This document shows, piece after piece, positions 32,054 to 39,883 of a DNA stretch of 61,889 nucleotides. Under the pieces are notes generated by a model, which worked only from the letters and a program-made list of their open reading frames with translations, was not told the DNA's origin and ran no database searches. This DNA is from Myxococcales bacterium (GTDB taxonomy: Bacteria; Myxococcota; Polyangia; Nannocystales; Nannocystaceae), in contig JAEUJW010000073.1 in assembly GCA_016793465.1 (NCBI GenBank), positions 1 to 61,889 of the forward strand, given 5' to 3'. Made by a program: the position numbers and the translations under genes. Positions within the stretch are counted from its first letter, which is position 1, and the number at the start of each line of letters is the position of its first letter.

Positions 32054-32269
32054 TCAATGCAGGACGGCGCCGAGCGAGCCCCCCGTGAGCTCTCCCGCCG
32101 CCTCGATCATCAGGAACGCCAGCCGTTCACGCTGCGCGTCGGACAGGTCGCTGCGCTCGACCATCAAGAAGGGCTCGCCGTGCTCGTCGATGCCGGCCTG
32201 GATGAGCGAGGGTTCCTGCTCGCGGAGCAGGGCGAGCAGTCTCTCGGGGTGCGGTGCCTTTGCCGGCAT
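32054..32269 (-). CDS. Small hypothetical protein
   Basis: 71 residues (MPAKAPHPERLLALL...). Mostly helical, with a short beta hairpin (GEPFLMVERSDL). It lies five bases after the first operon gene and 15 before the next. No family is recognised. Confidence 0.45.
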   Translation of the reverse strand: MPAKAPHPERLLALLREQEPSLIQAGIDEHGEPFLMVERSDLSDAQRERLAFLMIEAAGELTGGSLGAVLH

Positions 32270-32273
32270 GTCG

Positions 32274-32546
32274 TCAGACCCCCCTCCGAGGACGAGCCCG
32301 CGGGGTGTCGGGGTCCGGCTCGGCGGCCGTGACCCGGACGGGAGCCGGCCGGGATCGCTCGGCGCGCGCCGCCATGGCCTGCTCCGTGTGGGACAGTCCG
32401 AGGACCTCCCCCGACCGCGCGACCGCGACGCAGGCCCTCCTGGCGGCCTCCATGCTGTCGTAATCTCGCCTGATCTGCCCGCAGACGGCGTATACGAGCC
32501 TTTTTTGGTCGAACACCGCCGTAGGACCTGTTACAGAAGGTTTCAT
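32274..32546 (-). CDS. Small hypothetical protein, first gene of operon
   Basis: About 90 residues from ATG 32546, which has AGGAGA eight bases upstream; the ATG six bases earlier is too close to it. The helical core (YDSMEAARRACVAVARSG) is followed by a basic, Pro-rich tail. A promoter-like sequence lies immediately upstream. Function unknown. Confidence 0.5.
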   Translation of the reverse strand: MKPSVTGPTAVFDQKRLVYAVCGQIRRDYDSMEAARRACVAVARSGEVLGLSHTEQAMAARAERSRPAPVRVTAAEPDPDTPRARPRRGV

Positions 32547-32567
32547 GTGCATCTCTCCTGGATGAAA

Positions 32568-32596
32568 AATATCTGGTATACATTGGTAAACATCAA
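32568..32596 (-). promoter_or_regulatory. Sigma-70-like promoter for the minus-strand operon
   Basis: On the minus strand TTGATG (-35, 32591-32596) and GATATT (-10, 32568-32573) are separated by exactly 17 bases in an AT-rich patch. Transcription would begin about 10-15 bases before the first gene's ribosome-binding site. On the opposite strand TACACT lies just ahead of the MerR-like gene and could give a nearly leaderless transcript. Confidence 0.45.
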
Positions 32597-32644
32597 CTTA
32601 ATTTTTTCGCGCATCCACTGGGCTATCCCCTACACTCGGCCCGC

Positions 32645-32911
32645 ATGGGCCCGCGTGCGCCAAAACCGCGCAGGAACTTCGTGGTCACGGCCGAGGTGCT
32701 CAAGGCCGCCGGCGTCAGCTACGCCACGCTGCGCGAGTGGATCAACAAGGGTGTGGTTCCCCCGCCGCTCGAGGCGGTGCGGGGCCGCGGCAATCTGTCC
32801 AAGTACCCGCGCCATGCGGTCGCCCAGGCGGACCTCGCCCGGCGGCTACGCGACGAGGGGTGGTCGCTCGACGAGATCGCAGCACACATGACGACGCGAA
32901 CCTGGGATTAA
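32645..32911 (+). CDS. MerR-like HTH regulator
   Basis: 88 residues. FVVTAEVLKAAGVSYATLREW followed by INKGVVPPPLEAVRGRGNLSKYP is a winged helix-turn-helix of the MerR/HTH_17 group. A second short helix region (VAQADLARRLRDEGWSLDEIAAH) completes the DNA-binding unit. There is no effector domain. It lies divergent from the five-gene operon and 10 bases before a Ser/Thr kinase, so it may control either. Confidence 0.75.
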   Translation: MGPRAPKPRRNFVVTAEVLKAAGVSYATLREWINKGVVPPPLEAVRGRGNLSKYPRHAVAQADLARRLRDEGWSLDEIAAHMTTRTWD

Positions 32912-32921
32912 AGGTCTCACC

Positions 32922-34442
32922 ATGTGCACCGAGGCCCCGCCCCCGAAAGTACGCCCCGGCGACCTCCTCGAAGGTCGGTACGAGATCCAGGCGCAGCTCG
33001 GCACCGGCGGGACGGCCCGAGTCTTCCGCGCCCTTGACCTCGTCACCAAGGGGACCGTGGCGATCAAGGTCATGGACCCCGAGCTCGAGGGCACCGACGT
33101 GGTCGCCTACTTCACCCAGGAGGCTCGACTCGCCGCCCGCATCCGCGACCCGCACCTGCTCGCCGCGCTGTACTTCGGACGGGACGTCGGCCGGCGGTTC
33201 ATCGTCTACGACTACATGCCGGGCGCTGCGTCGCTCAGCGAGCTCGCGGCGCGCGGGCGCCTGGCGCCGCGCCGCGTCTGCAACATCGCCCTGCAGATCC
33301 TCTACGGCCTCCATGCCCTTCACCGGGCCGGTGTGGTGCACGGCGACGTCTCGCTCAACAACTGCCTCTGGCGCGAGCACGAGGGCCAGCGCGACGAGGC
33401 CCTCCTCATCGACCTCGGTCGCGCGTGGACCCGGCCTCCCTGTCCGGCGATCTCGGGCGGCCCGACATCCCCGCCCGAGGGCCAGGGCACCGCCGGTTAC
33501 ACCGCGCCCGAGATCCTCAGCGAAGAGGACTTCGATCACCGGGCCGACCTCTGGTCGGTCGGGGCCGTGATGTATGCGCTGCTCACCTTTCGGGAGGTTG
33601 ACACCGGCGAGGGCGAGGGCGACGAGCCGCTCACCGTCCCGTCGCCCCGGTCGCTCCTGCGGTCGATCCCCCAGGTCGTCAGCGACGTCGTCATGCAGGC
33701 GCTTGCCGGCCGGGACACGCGGTATTCGTCCGCGTCGGCCATGATCGAGGCGCTCCAGGCCGCCCTCGCCGCTCTCGACGCGCAGCCGCGGAGACGTGGC
33801 ATGCCCATGTGGATCGGCGTCACCAGCGTCGTGTCGGCGGCGGCGCTCGGCGTGTTCGCTGCCCGGGCGAGCCTGAGTGCCGCCCCGGCGATGGACACCT
33901 CCACGGTGCCGCACTCGACTCCGGCCGACCCGGAGACGGTGCGGACGTTGGCGCCGGCAGACCCGACTCCCGTGGCGGCACCGGTCCCGGTGGCTCGGGA
34001 CTCGACAGCGGCCGACACGAACCCGGACATGGTGCGGACGTTGGCGCCGGTAGGCCCGGCTCCTGCGCCGGACGACCCCGTTTCGGCGCCGCCAGCCCCG
34101 GCGGCTCCGGACCTGTCCAAGAGGGAGCTGCCTGCGCCGGTGCCGGATCAAACCACGAGGAACAAGCGAAACAGGATCGTGGCGAAATCCCGGCTGACGT
34201 GGGCCGCCGTGGAGCGGACGATGCTCAGCCCGGAGACCGCGGCCGCACTGCGACCGTGTTCGTCCGAGCCGTACATCTCGCTCAAGCTGCAGGTGGCGAA
34301 CGGGCAGGCGACGCTCGATACCATCGATGGCGTCCCCGTCAAGCTGCCCCGGGATCGTTGTGCCGTCCACGCCGTAGCAGGTCTCAGCTTCGCCCAGGGA
34401 AGCCCCCTTATCGGCACGGTGGGTGTACTGCTCGACCAGTAG
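32922..34442 (+). CDS. Membrane Ser/Thr protein kinase
   Basis: 506 residues. The cytoplasmic kinase domain has the Gly loop LGTGGTARV (26-34), Lys49 in VAIK, catalytic loop HGDVSLNN (140-147; Asp142 and Asn147 kept, but HRD is HGD and the usual Lys144 is Ser) and DLG (164-166). A membrane helix follows (about 291-312). The external part is a Pro/Ala/Thr-rich spacer plus a small C-terminal domain (YISLKLQVANGQATLDTIDG). It probably phosphorylates cellular proteins in response to an external cue. It is likely co-transcribed with the MerR-like gene. Confidence 0.88.
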   Translation: MCTEAPPPKVRPGDLLEGRYEIQAQLGTGGTARVFRALDLVTKGTVAIKVMDPELEGTDVVAYFTQEARLAARIRDPHLLAALYFGRDVGRRFIVYDYMPGAASLSELAARGRLAPRRVCNIALQILYGLHALHRAGVVHGDVSLNNCLWREHEGQRDEALLIDLGRAWTRPPCPAISGGPTSPPEGQGTAGYTAPEILSEEDFDHRADLWSVGAVMYALLTFREVDTGEGEGDEPLTVPSPRSLLRSIPQVVSDVVMQALAGRDTRYSSASAMIEALQAALAALDAQPRRRGMPMWIGVTSVVSAAALGVFAARASLSAAPAMDTSTVPHSTPADPETVRTLAPADPTPVAAPVPVARDSTAADTNPDMVRTLAPVGPAPAPDDPVSAPPAPAAPDLSKRELPAPVPDQTTRNKRNRIVAKSRLTWAAVERTMLSPETAAALRPCSSEPYISLKLQVANGQATLDTIDGVPVKLPRDRCAVHAVAGLSFAQGSPLIGTVGVLLDQ

Positions 34443-34571
34443 CAGGGGTCGCCCCACAGACCCGGCCATCATCGTGGGCGGTCGGCACGGCGCGCCGCGA
34501 CTAATGGGGCGTCCCCTCCCGCGAGGCCCCGGCCCCTCATCCCGTTCCTCGCTGACTTCTCGCCCGCGGTG

Positions 34572-34735
34572 TTAGAGGCCATGGAGTGCGCGACGTTGAT
34601 CGTCGAGCTTGAAGCTACCCACGAGTTGTTCGACTTCATCCCGATGCTCCGGGTAGCGTCGGAGCAGTGCACACAACAGCGGCCCACCTCGATCCGAATC
34701 CAGGAGAAGCCAGAGGTTGGCGATCCCAGCCTCGT
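34572..34735 (-). pseudogene. Possible coding fragment beside the IS left end
   Basis: A minus-strand frame next to the left inverted repeat reads protein-like (LWLLLDSDRGGPLLCALLRR, then HRDEVEQLVGSFKLDD) and stops at 34572. It may be the C-terminal end of a gene cut by the insertion. I cannot name the family, and the opposite strand is also open here, so confidence is low. Confidence 0.25.
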
Positions 34736-34777
34736 CCGAAGAATTTGTGGGTCCGATAGCTGTCTGAGAGGACAGGT
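34736..34777 (+). repeat. IS left terminal inverted repeat
   Basis: Begins CCGAAGAATTTGTGGGTCCG. Compared with the reverse complement of 36264-36305 it differs only at positions 10 (T/C) and 19 (C/G). Confidence 0.9.
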
Positions 34778-34836
34778 TCGTGACATCGGCCGCGAAGGCC
34801 TCGCCTTCGCGGCGTAGTGGCGAGCGGCTGCTGGGC

Positions 34837-34900
34837 GGCGAGGCGGTCAAGGGCCGCCGGAGGCGGCGAGCGCAGCGAGCTTGCCCTTGACCGCCTCGCC
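34837..34900. repeat. 18-bp perfect hairpin upstream of the transposase
   Basis: GGCGAGGCGGTCAAGGGC (34837-34854) is the exact reverse complement of 34883-34900, with a 28-base loop that contains a smaller GC stem. It lies inside the IS, 80 bases before the transposase start. It could block read-through transcription into the transposase gene or mark a transposase-binding site. Confidence 0.7.
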
Positions 34901-34982
34901 GACCAGCGGCAAGGGAAGTGCACCGTGCCCCGCTCTGGTAGAGTTCAGTTACCACACAAAACGCAGCCAAGGCAGGCGCACG

Positions 34983-36236
34983 GTGCAGCTCAAGACTCTG
35001 CTCAACTTCGTCGAGGAACACAAGGGCTTCGTGTACGACGGGTTCAAGTTGAACCGGCGTCGACCACGGCCCACGCTCCTGGTCCGGGTGCGGCCGGCGA
35101 AGGGCCGCAAGGGAATCTGCTCGCGCTGCAGGACGCCGGGGCCGACCTACGACACGCTGCACGAGCGCCGGTACCAGTTCGTCCCGCTGTGGGGGATCGC
35201 CGTATTCTTCCTGTACGCGATGCGCCGCATCTCGTGCGGTCGCTGCAAGCGGGTGATCGTCGAGGCCGTGTCGTGGGCGACGGGCAAGCAGACGATCACC
35301 ACGAGCTTCGCGTGGTTTCTCGCCGGGTGGGCCCAGCGGATGAGCTGGAAGGAGGTCGCTCGGGCGTTCCACGTGACGTGGGACACCGTGTTCGCCGCGG
35401 TGAAGGTCGCCGTCGAGTACGGGCTGGCGCACCGCACCCTCGACGACGTCGAGGTCCTCGGCGTCGACGAGGTCATGTGGCAGCGCTGCGGCCGCAAGTT
35501 CCTGACCGTCGTGTACGCGCTCGACGAGGGCCGTCGGCGCCTGCTGTGGATCGGCCAGGAGCGCACCGAGGCGGCGCTGCGCAGCTTCTTCGACTGGTTC
35601 GGCGGCAACGCCAGGAACCTGCGCGCCGTTGCCTCGGACATGTGGCAGCCGTTCCTCAACGTCATCCGCGAACGCGTGCCCTGGGCGCTCAGCGTGCTCG
35701 ACCGCTTCCACATCGTCGCCGGCGTCCACAGGGCCGTCGACGAGGTCCGCCGCAGCGAGGCCGCCGAGCTGACCCGCCGCGGCGAGACCGTCCTCAAGCA
35801 CAAGCGCTGGATCTTCCTCAAGTCGCCGGAGAACCTCTCCGAGCCCCAGGCCGCCAAGCTCGCCGACCTCGTCAAGGCCAACCTCCGGACCGTCCGCGCC
35901 TACCTCCTCAAGGAGGAACTGCGCCAGCTCTGGGACCTCTTCAGCCCCGCCCGCGCCTGCCTCTTCCTCACCGGCTGGTGCCGCCGCGCCAGGCGCTCCA
36001 AGCTCAAGCCCCTCGCCCGCGTCGCCAAGACCCTCGAGAAGAAAGCCGACCTCATCCTCAACTGGTTCCGTGCCGGCGGCGCCATCTCCTCCGGCGCCGT
36101 CGAGGGCCTCAACAACAAGCTCAAGATCATCATCCGCCGCGCCTACGGCTTCCGCAGCTACGACGTCACCTCCACGGCCCTCTACCACGCCCTCGGCAAG
36201 CTGCCCGAGCCGCCCCTCATCCACCGGTTTCACTGA
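34983..36236 (+). CDS. ISL3-family transposase
   Basis: 417 residues from the GTG of VQLKTLLNFV. The N-terminal zinc-finger region (CSRCRTPG and CGRCKRVI) and HTH precede a DDE-type catalytic core. Candidate acids lie in GVDEVMW, ASDMWQPF and GAVEGLNNK. The length is usual for ISL3 and the frame is intact, so the element may still be active. Codons are GC-rich like the chromosome. It is the only gene in the IS. Confidence 0.9.
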   Translation: MQLKTLLNFVEEHKGFVYDGFKLNRRRPRPTLLVRVRPAKGRKGICSRCRTPGPTYDTLHERRYQFVPLWGIAVFFLYAMRRISCGRCKRVIVEAVSWATGKQTITTSFAWFLAGWAQRMSWKEVARAFHVTWDTVFAAVKVAVEYGLAHRTLDDVEVLGVDEVMWQRCGRKFLTVVYALDEGRRRLLWIGQERTEAALRSFFDWFGGNARNLRAVASDMWQPFLNVIRERVPWALSVLDRFHIVAGVHRAVDEVRRSEAAELTRRGETVLKHKRWIFLKSPENLSEPQAAKLADLVKANLRTVRAYLLKEELRQLWDLFSPARACLFLTGWCRRARRSKLKPLARVAKTLEKKADLILNWFRAGGAISSGAVEGLNNKLKIIIRRAYGFRSYDVTSTALYHALGKLPEPPLIHRFH

Positions 36237-36263
36237 CCCCGTCACGCCGCCAGGACATACCAG

Positions 36264-36305
36264 ACCTGTCCTCTCAGACAGCTATCCGACCCACAGATTC
36301 TTCGG
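36264..36305 (+). repeat. IS right terminal inverted repeat
   Basis: Ends in ...CCCACAGATTCTTCGG; it is the 40/42 inverted partner of 34736-34777. Confidence 0.9.
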
Positions 36306-36595
36306 AGGACCCCGATCCCAAGGACGACGGAGTAGATAAAGAGCGCGACGATGCTGTCCATTACCTCGTCACTGGATGGCCCAGCACTCAGGGCCCGAGC
36401 GAGGCAGAAGCGGGTCCACAGTTCATTTTCTTGAATGCCCTCGTGTGCGTCATAGATAGCGACGGCCCGCGTCAAGACCGCGCGCGCTTCGCCATCTTGG
36501 TGTTGCTCTACGACAACTTCACCGAGGTGTCTGAGAGAGAAGGCTACCTCAAGGTGTTCGGGGCCTTGCGCTCGGCTAAGCGCGGCTAAGCGCGG
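36306..36595 (-). pseudogene. TPR-protein remnant beside the IS right end
   Basis: The minus frame is open from about 36595 into the IS end and reads as tetratricopeptide repeat: PEHLEVAFSLRHLGEVVVEQ, ARAVLTRAVAIYDAHEG, ELWTRFCLARAL. This pattern is typical of the C-terminal TPR tails of myxobacterial Ser/Thr kinases. There is no start and the frame degenerates after ARALSA, so it is a decayed fragment, probably of a kinase gene lost around the insertion. Confidence 0.6.
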
Positions 36596-36602
36596 CTAAG
36601 CG
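36573..36602. repeat. Three tandem copies of CGGCTAAGCG
   Basis: A 10-bp unit repeats exactly three times at the edge of the TPR remnant. It probably arose by slippage in decaying sequence. Confidence 0.85.
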
Positions 36603-36619
36603 CATGGACCCGAAACGCT

Positions 36620-36705
36620 CCCCCTCGCCTGTCCGAGCCGTGCATCTCGCTCAAGGGCGGCGAGGGAATGGAGACTGACCATCACGGGAATCGACGTGAG
36701 TTTTA
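36620..36705 (+). pseudogene. Remnant of a kinase C-terminal domain
   Basis: Positions 36631-36655 match 34262-34286 of the Ser/Thr kinase gene at 24 of 25 bases, encoding SEPxISLK. The following bases read like its ATLDTIDG segment only after a frameshift (RLTITGIDV). It is therefore a decayed copy of the same external kinase domain, left about 2.3 kb away across the IS. Positions 36706-36859 hold no gene that I can see. Confidence 0.5.
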
Positions 36706-36859
36706 TCCTTTTCACCCTTTCAAATCTGTTTCCCACGGAGGGTAGGAGACGCGTAGGGTGAGATCCTCGTGCAGCCCTGCGAAGAGAGCCTGGGTTCGCT
36801 GCGCGCGACCGCGGACGAGCAGCCGCGGGTCGCATGGCCCCAACCGTGAGGAATGACAG

Positions 36860-37264
36860 ATGGCTGGCATCATTGTACCCATTTGCGAGAAGCGCATTTT
36901 CGAATTCAGCTACCTTGCGAACGGCACGAACCAGGATGTCGTTCTACATCCCGCTGTCGACGTGGGCGCTTGGTATCGCATTCGCGCGGTGGTCCTGGTG
37001 CACCAGATTTCGGTGACGTCGGGCAATTTCACCCTGAAGCTCCAGCACACGTTCCCGTCCGAGCTCGATCGGCAGGAATTTGTCGACACCACGGACTTCC
37101 TGACAACAGCGAGCATCACGAACGCCTCGCCCAACATCAAGACCATCTCGGGGACCGACCCGCAGGGCTACCTCAAGGTCATCCTTCGCGCGAGCCAGAC
37201 GACCACCACCGGTGCAATCCTGTACGGTGAGTTCAGCGTGTACCTCGTCTTGAGGGATGTGTAG
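36860..37264 (+). CDS. Small beta-rich protein, first of a paralogous pair
   Basis: 134 residues starting MAGIIVPICEKRIFEFSYL. Almost all strand (WYRIRAVVLVHQIS, NFTLKLQHTFPSE, YLKVILRASQTTTTGAILYG, FSVYLVLRDV), with no signal or membrane helix. The next gene encodes a clear paralogue of equal layout. A beta-sandwich subunit of a particle, sheath or fibre is plausible. It starts a four-gene plus-strand cluster whose base composition is AT-richer than the rest of the window. Confidence 0.65.
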   Translation: MAGIIVPICEKRIFEFSYLANGTNQDVVLHPAVDVGAWYRIRAVVLVHQISVTSGNFTLKLQHTFPSELDRQEFVDTTDFLTTASITNASPNIKTISGTDPQGYLKVILRASQTTTTGAILYGEFSVYLVLRDV

Positions 37265-37347
37265 GCATGCGCGGCGACCCGAACCGCCGAGCGAAGGCGC
37301 TACCCGTGACGCCCCGCGCCACGAGTCCGCTCATAGAGGCTCGCGGA

Positions 37348-37776
37348 ATGGGGTGCAATATTATACCGATACTGCGGCGAAAGGCCTTCGACTGGTCCTA
37401 CCTCGCCGCGGGCGGTCAACAGCAGGTGCTCCTCCAGGCAGCTATCCCGACCGCCAACTTCTACTATGTCCAGCTTTGGATCAGGGTCCATGCGCTCTCC
37501 TTCTCGGACAACCAAGTCGTTGGTGTCGCGCTCTACGACACCTTCCCCAGCGAGGACGATGCCCGAGAATTCACAAAGACCTCATCAACGTTCGCCAGCA
37601 CCTCCTACACAAGTTCGGTAACCCCTCCCGCGCTCCTGAGCGCCAGCGGAACCGGACCAGGTCCCTTTCTCAAGGCCCTCCTCATCGGCTACCAGGCAAC
37701 CGCAGTTGCCGGCACTTTCTATACCGAGCTCAGCGTATCTCTGGTCGTCCGGAGCACCAATGATTCTCTACGCTAA
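37348..37776 (+). CDS. Small beta-rich protein, second of the pair
   Basis: 142 residues from ATG 37348. This start is chosen because MGCNIIPILRRKAFDWSYL aligns residue for residue with the first protein's start and has GAGG upstream; an ATG at 37267 is also in frame. Conserved positions include DTFPSE versus HTFPSE, FLKALLIGYQ versus YLKVILRASQ, and SVSLVVR at the end. Identity is modest, so the duplication is old; the two may form a mixed assembly. It overlaps the next gene by 17 bases. Confidence 0.65.
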   Translation: MGCNIIPILRRKAFDWSYLAAGGQQQVLLQAAIPTANFYYVQLWIRVHALSFSDNQVVGVALYDTFPSEDDAREFTKTSSTFASTSYTSSVTPPALLSASGTGPGPFLKALLIGYQATAVAGTFYTELSVSLVVRSTNDSLR

Positions 37777-37975
37777 CCACACGCGCACCAACGCGATCGT
37801 AACGATCAAGGTCGGACAAGGAGGAAATCTCGACAAAGGGGTCAAAATCGGGCCTCTTGGCGCAGCTGCGGTACAAAAAGTGCTGATCGGCTATAACGAT
37901 GTGCTCGTACCCGCCGAAACCGCCATCGAACTTGAGGATGGCCTCGATGTCACCTTTATTGGTGTTCGAACCTGA
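37760..37975 (+). CDS. Small beta-rich protein
   Basis: 71 residues from the ATG of MILYANHTR, with GGAG five bases upstream, overlapping the preceding gene. Short strands (AIVTIKVGQGG, AAVQKVLIGYNDVLVP, TAIELEDGLDVTFIGV) suggest a compact barrel or decoration protein. No family is recognised. Third gene of the cluster. Confidence 0.55.
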   Translation: MILYANHTRTNAIVTIKVGQGGNLDKGVKIGPLGAAAVQKVLIGYNDVLVPAETAIELEDGLDVTFIGVRT

Positions 37976-37983
37976 CGTGCCCG

Positions 37984-39771
37984 ATGACCAGCAAGACCCG
38001 ACATTTCTGCGATTCGAACTGCGACCAGTTCGACACTCCATGCGAGGTCGCATCGAAAAACGAAGGCTCGATACTGTATGATCCATCTTCACTGTCAATT
38101 GGTACGAGTAGAATTAAAAGCTCCATGACTAATCTCATGGAAGCCAAACGTCTTGCGGCGGACGATGTGGCGAAACTTGACAGTTCATTAGTTCAAGCAA
38201 GCCCGACCAGTCGTGCACTGGCATCACCGTCAAGTTTGCAAGTCGGAAGTGGAGGATCGAGTTTACAACGATCCATTGTTGCACGGCCACCGATGGGGAT
38301 CGGCTTGCTCTTGCCGGGTCCGCAGCCTGTCTCGCAGCTGTATGCTGCATCGTTCATTACAACGCAGCTCTATGACTTTATTTACCCTGGGTATAGTTTC
38401 ACGGATCAAGGAAAAATCTTCAGGCCCTCTGTAATATTTGGACCACAGACTGTGAAGGGGGTCGTAATCATGGCTCACGGGGAGCTAGGCTTCAACGGAT
38501 CGTATGATGACGGCTATACTTATACAATGGACCATATAGGCGGCCTTCTGGCCGCTAAGGGGTTCGTGTGTCTGAGTGTAAGGCCGCGTCCGCTTAATAA
38601 TCAAACCAGCGTGGCTCAGGGTACATGGGAAACCATTATCCGCCATCTCATCTATCTCAATCAAACACTTGGGACCAATCTCTATGTCAAAGGAAAACCC
38701 CTTGCCTTGGTTGGACACAGCCAAGCAGGTCCCGCTGCCTCGAAAGCCGGCACGATCATTCGAGAGAATCATGTCGAGAATTATTCTAAAGTGCACGCGG
38801 TAGTCTCGTTGGCAGGTACGGCCGGCGATTTTCAGTATCTTCAACCTGCAGAAACATTTCTGGCTCTGGCCCCAGTAAGAGACGGAGACATCCCCTCCAA
38901 TGATCCCCTGACACTCATGGCCTACGAAAGGGCTAACCCGACTGGGGGCAAATACCTGATGTGGATGTGGCAATGCAATCACATTCAGATGCTACGATCG
39001 AAGGATAGTCAGCAAGGCGCTCTTGACGGCTTTTATCCTGGCAACATTGGGATGATTGGCGGACCTGCACAGAATACTGCAGTGGCAAATTATGTAGCAA
39101 TGTTTCTGCTCTGGAAATTAGCAGACAAGTCGGAATTCGCCACTGTGTTCTTAGACGGAGCAAAGATCTCCTATAATGTTGGTAATCAAGAAACGCAATC
39201 GGATCTCGATACCCTGACGGTGCTTCCTCGTTTCGATCGCTATCGCCCGACTCATTTATATGCATCCGCTGCAGATATTGGGTTTGTCGGGATGTGGTAT
39301 AACGATGGTGTTCCGGTTTTTGATGAACTCCGAATTATTGAACCAACCTGCGTGAGTCAGACAACGCGTGGTTTTGTTGTTTCGTGGGATCGTGACAAAT
39401 TTTCCTCTCCCCGCATTGATGTGAATATCACAAATCCACAAGCGCTGAAGGATGACGTTGCAGCTATAGAGTTTTTTGCGGTTGTAGTTGGTAGCACCAT
39501 GGACGAGGCGTATCTGTCCCCTGCCAGTGCACAGGTTTTCTTGTGGGACGGCTTCGTTAAATCGAAATTTGTAGCCGTGAATATTGAGCCATCATATAGT
39601 GGCTTAAATGAACATACCATAACCTGCCCCAGCACGATTAGGATCCCTTTGTCGCTGTTCGGCCTTGCTAAGGGATTCTCCCAAATGAAAGTCTTACGCA
39701 TCTCGTTCTTGAGCTCAAATCTAAAGAAATCCAAGATTGCGATTGGAGGTTTCCGAGTAGCGTTTACCTGA
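37984..39771 (+). CDS. Alpha/beta-hydrolase with C-terminal beta domain
   Basis: 595 residues. After ~120 unclassified residues comes an alpha/beta-hydrolase domain: VVIMAHGELGF (oxyanion strand), LALVGHSQAGP with nucleophile Ser246 in a GHSQA elbow (the last Gly of GxSxG shifted by one), and CNHIQML as probable catalytic His. The GHSxAG form recalls PET-hydrolase/cutinase and dienelactone-type enzymes. A second part (about 400-595) is beta-rich and may bind substrate or the preceding proteins. No signal peptide is seen. Codon use is far less GC-rich than elsewhere, a mark of transfer. Confidence 0.72.
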   Translation: MTSKTRHFCDSNCDQFDTPCEVASKNEGSILYDPSSLSIGTSRIKSSMTNLMEAKRLAADDVAKLDSSLVQASPTSRALASPSSLQVGSGGSSLQRSIVARPPMGIGLLLPGPQPVSQLYAASFITTQLYDFIYPGYSFTDQGKIFRPSVIFGPQTVKGVVIMAHGELGFNGSYDDGYTYTMDHIGGLLAAKGFVCLSVRPRPLNNQTSVAQGTWETIIRHLIYLNQTLGTNLYVKGKPLALVGHSQAGPAASKAGTIIRENHVENYSKVHAVVSLAGTAGDFQYLQPAETFLALAPVRDGDIPSNDPLTLMAYERANPTGGKYLMWMWQCNHIQMLRSKDSQQGALDGFYPGNIGMIGGPAQNTAVANYVAMFLLWKLADKSEFATVFLDGAKISYNVGNQETQSDLDTLTVLPRFDRYRPTHLYASAADIGFVGMWYNDGVPVFDELRIIEPTCVSQTTRGFVVSWDRDKFSSPRIDVNITNPQALKDDVAAIEFFAVVVGSTMDEAYLSPASAQVFLWDGFVKSKFVAVNIEPSYSGLNEHTITCPSTIRIPLSLFGLAKGFSQMKVLRISFLSSNLKKSKIAIGGFRVAFT

Positions 39772-39798
39772 TGGCTCTCCGACAGAGGCCCCCCCCCT

Positions 39799-39829
39799 CC
39801 CGCAACATTTGCGCAAGGCGGCTTTTTTT
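39799..39829 (+). terminator. Possible Rho-independent terminator
   Basis: CCGC...GCGG with an inner TTGCGCAA palindrome is followed by seven T residues, 30 bases after the hydrolase stop. The stem is short, so moderate confidence. Confidence 0.45.
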
Positions 39830-39883
39830 GCACGTTTGACTGTGAACCGTACCAAGGTTAGGATCTCGGCCTGAGGGAAGGCT

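Larger units (their letters stand above)
34736..36305 (+). mobile_element. ISL3-family insertion sequence, about 1.57 kb
   Basis: A single ISL3-type transposase is bounded by 42-bp inverted repeats (34736-34777 and 36264-36305) that match at 40 of 42 positions. Size and organisation fit ISL3. I could not find a clear 8-bp target duplication, so the ends may differ slightly or the flanks have drifted. A TPR-protein remnant abuts the right end. Confidence 0.88.

Noticed and set aside
34728..36313. A target-site duplication flanking the ISL3 element
   Set aside because: No 8-bp direct repeat appears at any plausible boundary that I tried; none claimed.
36860..37975. The beta-protein pair as homologues of the beta-rich proteins in the 25-kb block
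   Set aside because: I compared them by eye and found no shared motif; both groups are only similar in being strand-rich.
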